Shown piece by piece: positions 10,672 through 12,307 of a stretch of 12,307 bases of DNA. The translations under genes were made by a program, and so were the position numbers. The DNA lies in contig JAPLMV010000175.1 in NCBI GenBank assembly GCA_026386835.1, forward strand, positions 1-12,307, in the 5' to 3' direction. Each line of letters begins with the position of its first letter. Position 1 is the stretch's first letter. This DNA comes from Planctomycetota bacterium (GTDB lineage Bacteria > Planctomycetota > Phycisphaerae > Sedimentisphaerales > Anaerobacaceae). The notes below the pieces were generated by a model that saw only the letters and a list, made by a program, of their open reading frames with translations, had not been told where the DNA came from and ran no database searches.

Positions 10672-12307
10672 CTAATTTATTGTTCTTGGCATATAGTGAG
10701 TATGTAAAAGCTTGTGCGATTTTTCACCTAACGGCTTGCCAAAGAATTCCTGGTATATTTGATTAACTTCAGGATTTTCATGAGACTTTCGCAGCTTTTT
10801 GCCTTCATCTTCCTTATAAATAGCTTCAATTCTTTTTAGTCTTATCTTGTTGTCGGTAAATCTTGGCTGGCCGGCACCGCCTATACAGCCGCCAGGACAT
10901 GACATAACTTCGATAAAATGAAATTCCTCGCCGTTTTCCATAGCCTCAATAATCTTGCGAGCATTGCTTAGACCATGCACCACAGCAACCTTTAATTCCA
11001 CACCTTCAAGGAACGACCATTCATTAACGGTACCTTCAATCTTCAGCGAGGCTTTTTTCACACCCTCAAGTCCCATTATTGGTTCGATATGAAGATTTCC
11101 TGTCGGCAATTCTCTTCCCGTAACAATTTCGTAAGCAGTACGTATCGCCGCTTCCATAACTCCGCCGGTATTGGCAAAAATATCGGCAGCACCGGAAGAA
11201 GCACCCAGCAGCGAATCCATCTTACCGTCCGACAGCGAGTTGAAATCTATACCAGCCTGGCTTATCATTCTGCCAAGTTCACGTGTTGTTAATATGTAAT
11301 CTACGTCTCTTAACCCGCTATCGTTCATTTCCGGCCGCTGATTTTCGAACTTTTTAGCTGTGCAGGGCATTATAGATACAACAACCATGTCTTCGGGCTT
11401 CTTGCCGACCTTGTTTGCATAGTAAGTCTTTGCGACGGAACCAAACATCTGTTGCGGCGATTTGCAACTGGAAATATTTGGTAAAAGTTTCGGATAATAA
11501 TGCTCTGTGAATTTTATCCAGGCAGGACAGCAGCTTGTAAATTGCGGCAAAGCAACTTGCTCTTTGCCAACGATTGCTTTTTTTAATCTCACTAAAAGCT
11601 CTGTGCCTTCTTCCATAATGGTGAGGTCGGCGGCAAAATTTGTATCAAAAATAGCATCAAAACCAATTTGCCGCAAAGCAGTAACCATTTTGCCGGTAAC
11701 CAATGTCCCGGGCTCATTGCCGAAGCACTCACCTAAAGCCGCTCTGATTGCCGGTGCGGTCTGAACCACAACATATTTTTTCGGATCATCGAGAGCTGCC
11801 CAAACATCATCAATATGGCTTTTTTCGCCAATTGCTCCGACCGGGCAAACAGCTGCACACTGGCCGCATTGAACGCAAATCACTTCATCCAGCTCACATG
11901 CAAAAGCAGGGCCTATGGTTGTCCGGAAGCCTCGTCCCTGTGGAAAAAGCGAACCAACCGACTGGACTTCATTGCAGACAGTAACACATCGGCGGCACTT
12001 GATACATTTGCCGCTGTCCCTTACAAGTGCAGGAGTCGAATCATCGATTTTTTTAGCTGTCTTCTCACCTTTGTAGCCGATATCATTTATACCCAGTTCT
12101 CTGGCTAATTCCTGCAGCTCACAGTCATTATTGCGTTCACATATCTTGCAGTCACCGTCATGCTCAGAAAGCAGCAGTTCAACCACGTTACGTCTGGCCA
12201 GTCGAATGCGTTTTGTATTTGTCAGGACCTTCATATTATCTGTAACCGGAGTGCAGCAGTATGCAACAAGAGCTCTGGCGCCTTCGACTTCCACCACACA
12301 AACACGA
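10672..12307 (-). CDS. hydA: [FeFe] hydrogenase catalytic subunit HydA, NAD(P)H-linked multimeric type (5' end outside window)
   Basis: The frame is open to the window edge; 544 residues are visible, numbered here from the codon at 12304-12306. It begins 'RVCVVEVEGAR', inside the N-terminal [2Fe-2S] domain. A His-Cys3 [4Fe-4S] site follows (H49, C53, C56, C62), then two ferredoxin-type clusters (C101/104/107/111 and C144/147/150/154). The H-cluster signatures are TSCCPAW (257-263), MPCTAKKFE (313-321) and EVMSCPGGCIGGAGQP (466-481), giving ligands C260, C315, C470 and C474; C259 is the proton-shuttle position. The C-terminal small-subunit-like tail ends 'GKPLGEKSHKLLHTHY', typical of HydA in HydABC complexes that couple H2 to NADH and ferredoxin. 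HydB and HydC probably lie upstream, outside the window. A GTG at 12295-12297 is not the true start. The L3 motif has GGAGQP where GGGQP is usual. Confidence 0.96.
   Translation of the reverse strand, partial: RVCVVEVEGARALVAYCCTPVTDNMKVLTNTKRIRLARRNVVELLLSEHDGDCKICERNNDCELQELARELGINDIGYKGEKTAKKIDDSTPALVRDSGKCIKCRRCVTVCNEVQSVGSLFPQGRGFRTTIGPAFACELDEVICVQCGQCAAVCPVGAIGEKSHIDDVWAALDDPKKYVVVQTAPAIRAALGECFGNEPGTLVTGKMVTALRQIGFDAIFDTNFAADLTIMEEGTELLVRLKKAIVGKEQVALPQFTSCCPAWIKFTEHYYPKLLPNISSCKSPQQMFGSVAKTYYANKVGKKPEDMVVVSIMPCTAKKFENQRPEMNDSGLRDVDYILTTRELGRMISQAGIDFNSLSDGKMDSLLGASSGAADIFANTGGVMEAAIRTAYEIVTGRELPTGNLHIEPIMGLEGVKKASLKIEGTVNEWSFLEGVELKVAVVHGLSNARKIIEAMENGEEFHFIEVMSCPGGCIGGAGQPRFTDNKIRLKRIEAIYKEDEGKKLRKSHENPEVNQIYQEFFGKPLGEKSHKLLHTHYMPRTIN

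Overview
The window looks like part of the chromosome of an anaerobic or fermentative bacterium. The main evidence is a minus-strand operon (7649-12307 plus hydF at 6331-7551) that holds the catalytic subunit of an NAD(P)H-linked, possibly electron-bifurcating [FeFe] hydrogenase and all three of its maturases. Moderate G+C, the gene style, and a lone response regulator between maturase genes make me suspect a Planctomycetota/Phycisphaerae-type anaerobe. That is an impression from memory, not something the sequence proves.

Layout. Positions 1-162 are the C-terminal end of an IS630-type transposase cut by the window edge. A type IV toxin-antitoxin pair of the AbiE family follows (212-1695), with its own promoter inside the end of the transposase gene and a palindromic candidate operator. 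Positions 1696-1937 hold only a tiny broken ORF and a strong hairpin terminator. Housekeeping genes come next: a D-amino acid aminotransferase on the minus strand (1938-2771), ribosomal protein L21 on the plus strand (2932-3261), and an alpha/beta hydrolase (3442-4257) whose upstream region carries a dispersed hairpin repeat.

Positions 4258-4691 have no convincing gene but are unusually structured. They contain a long hairpin, a perfect four-way (cloverleaf) arrangement of stems that is not a tRNA, two pairs of short direct repeats, and seven TTGGA words spaced 10-11 bp apart, averaging one DNA helical turn. Beyond this lie a minus-strand isochorismatase-like protein that has lost the catalytic cysteine (4692-5384) and trmB, the tRNA m7G46 methyltransferase (5652-6275), which converges on the hydrogenase operon.

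Hydrogenase operon, in transcription order: hydA (start outside the window), hydG, hydE, a single-domain response regulator, hydF. HydG makes the Fe(CO)2CN synthon from tyrosine, HydE processes it further, HydF is the GTPase scaffold that assembles and delivers the 2Fe subcluster, and HydA receives it. All diagnostic motifs are present with one notable exception: HydG has Gly in place of the second cysteine of the C-terminal CX2C auxiliary-cluster motif, with a new Cys three residues later. The other points I would check first are the cloverleaf, the phased TTGGA array and the Cys-less isochorismatase homologue. I saw no obviously new defence or biosynthetic system.
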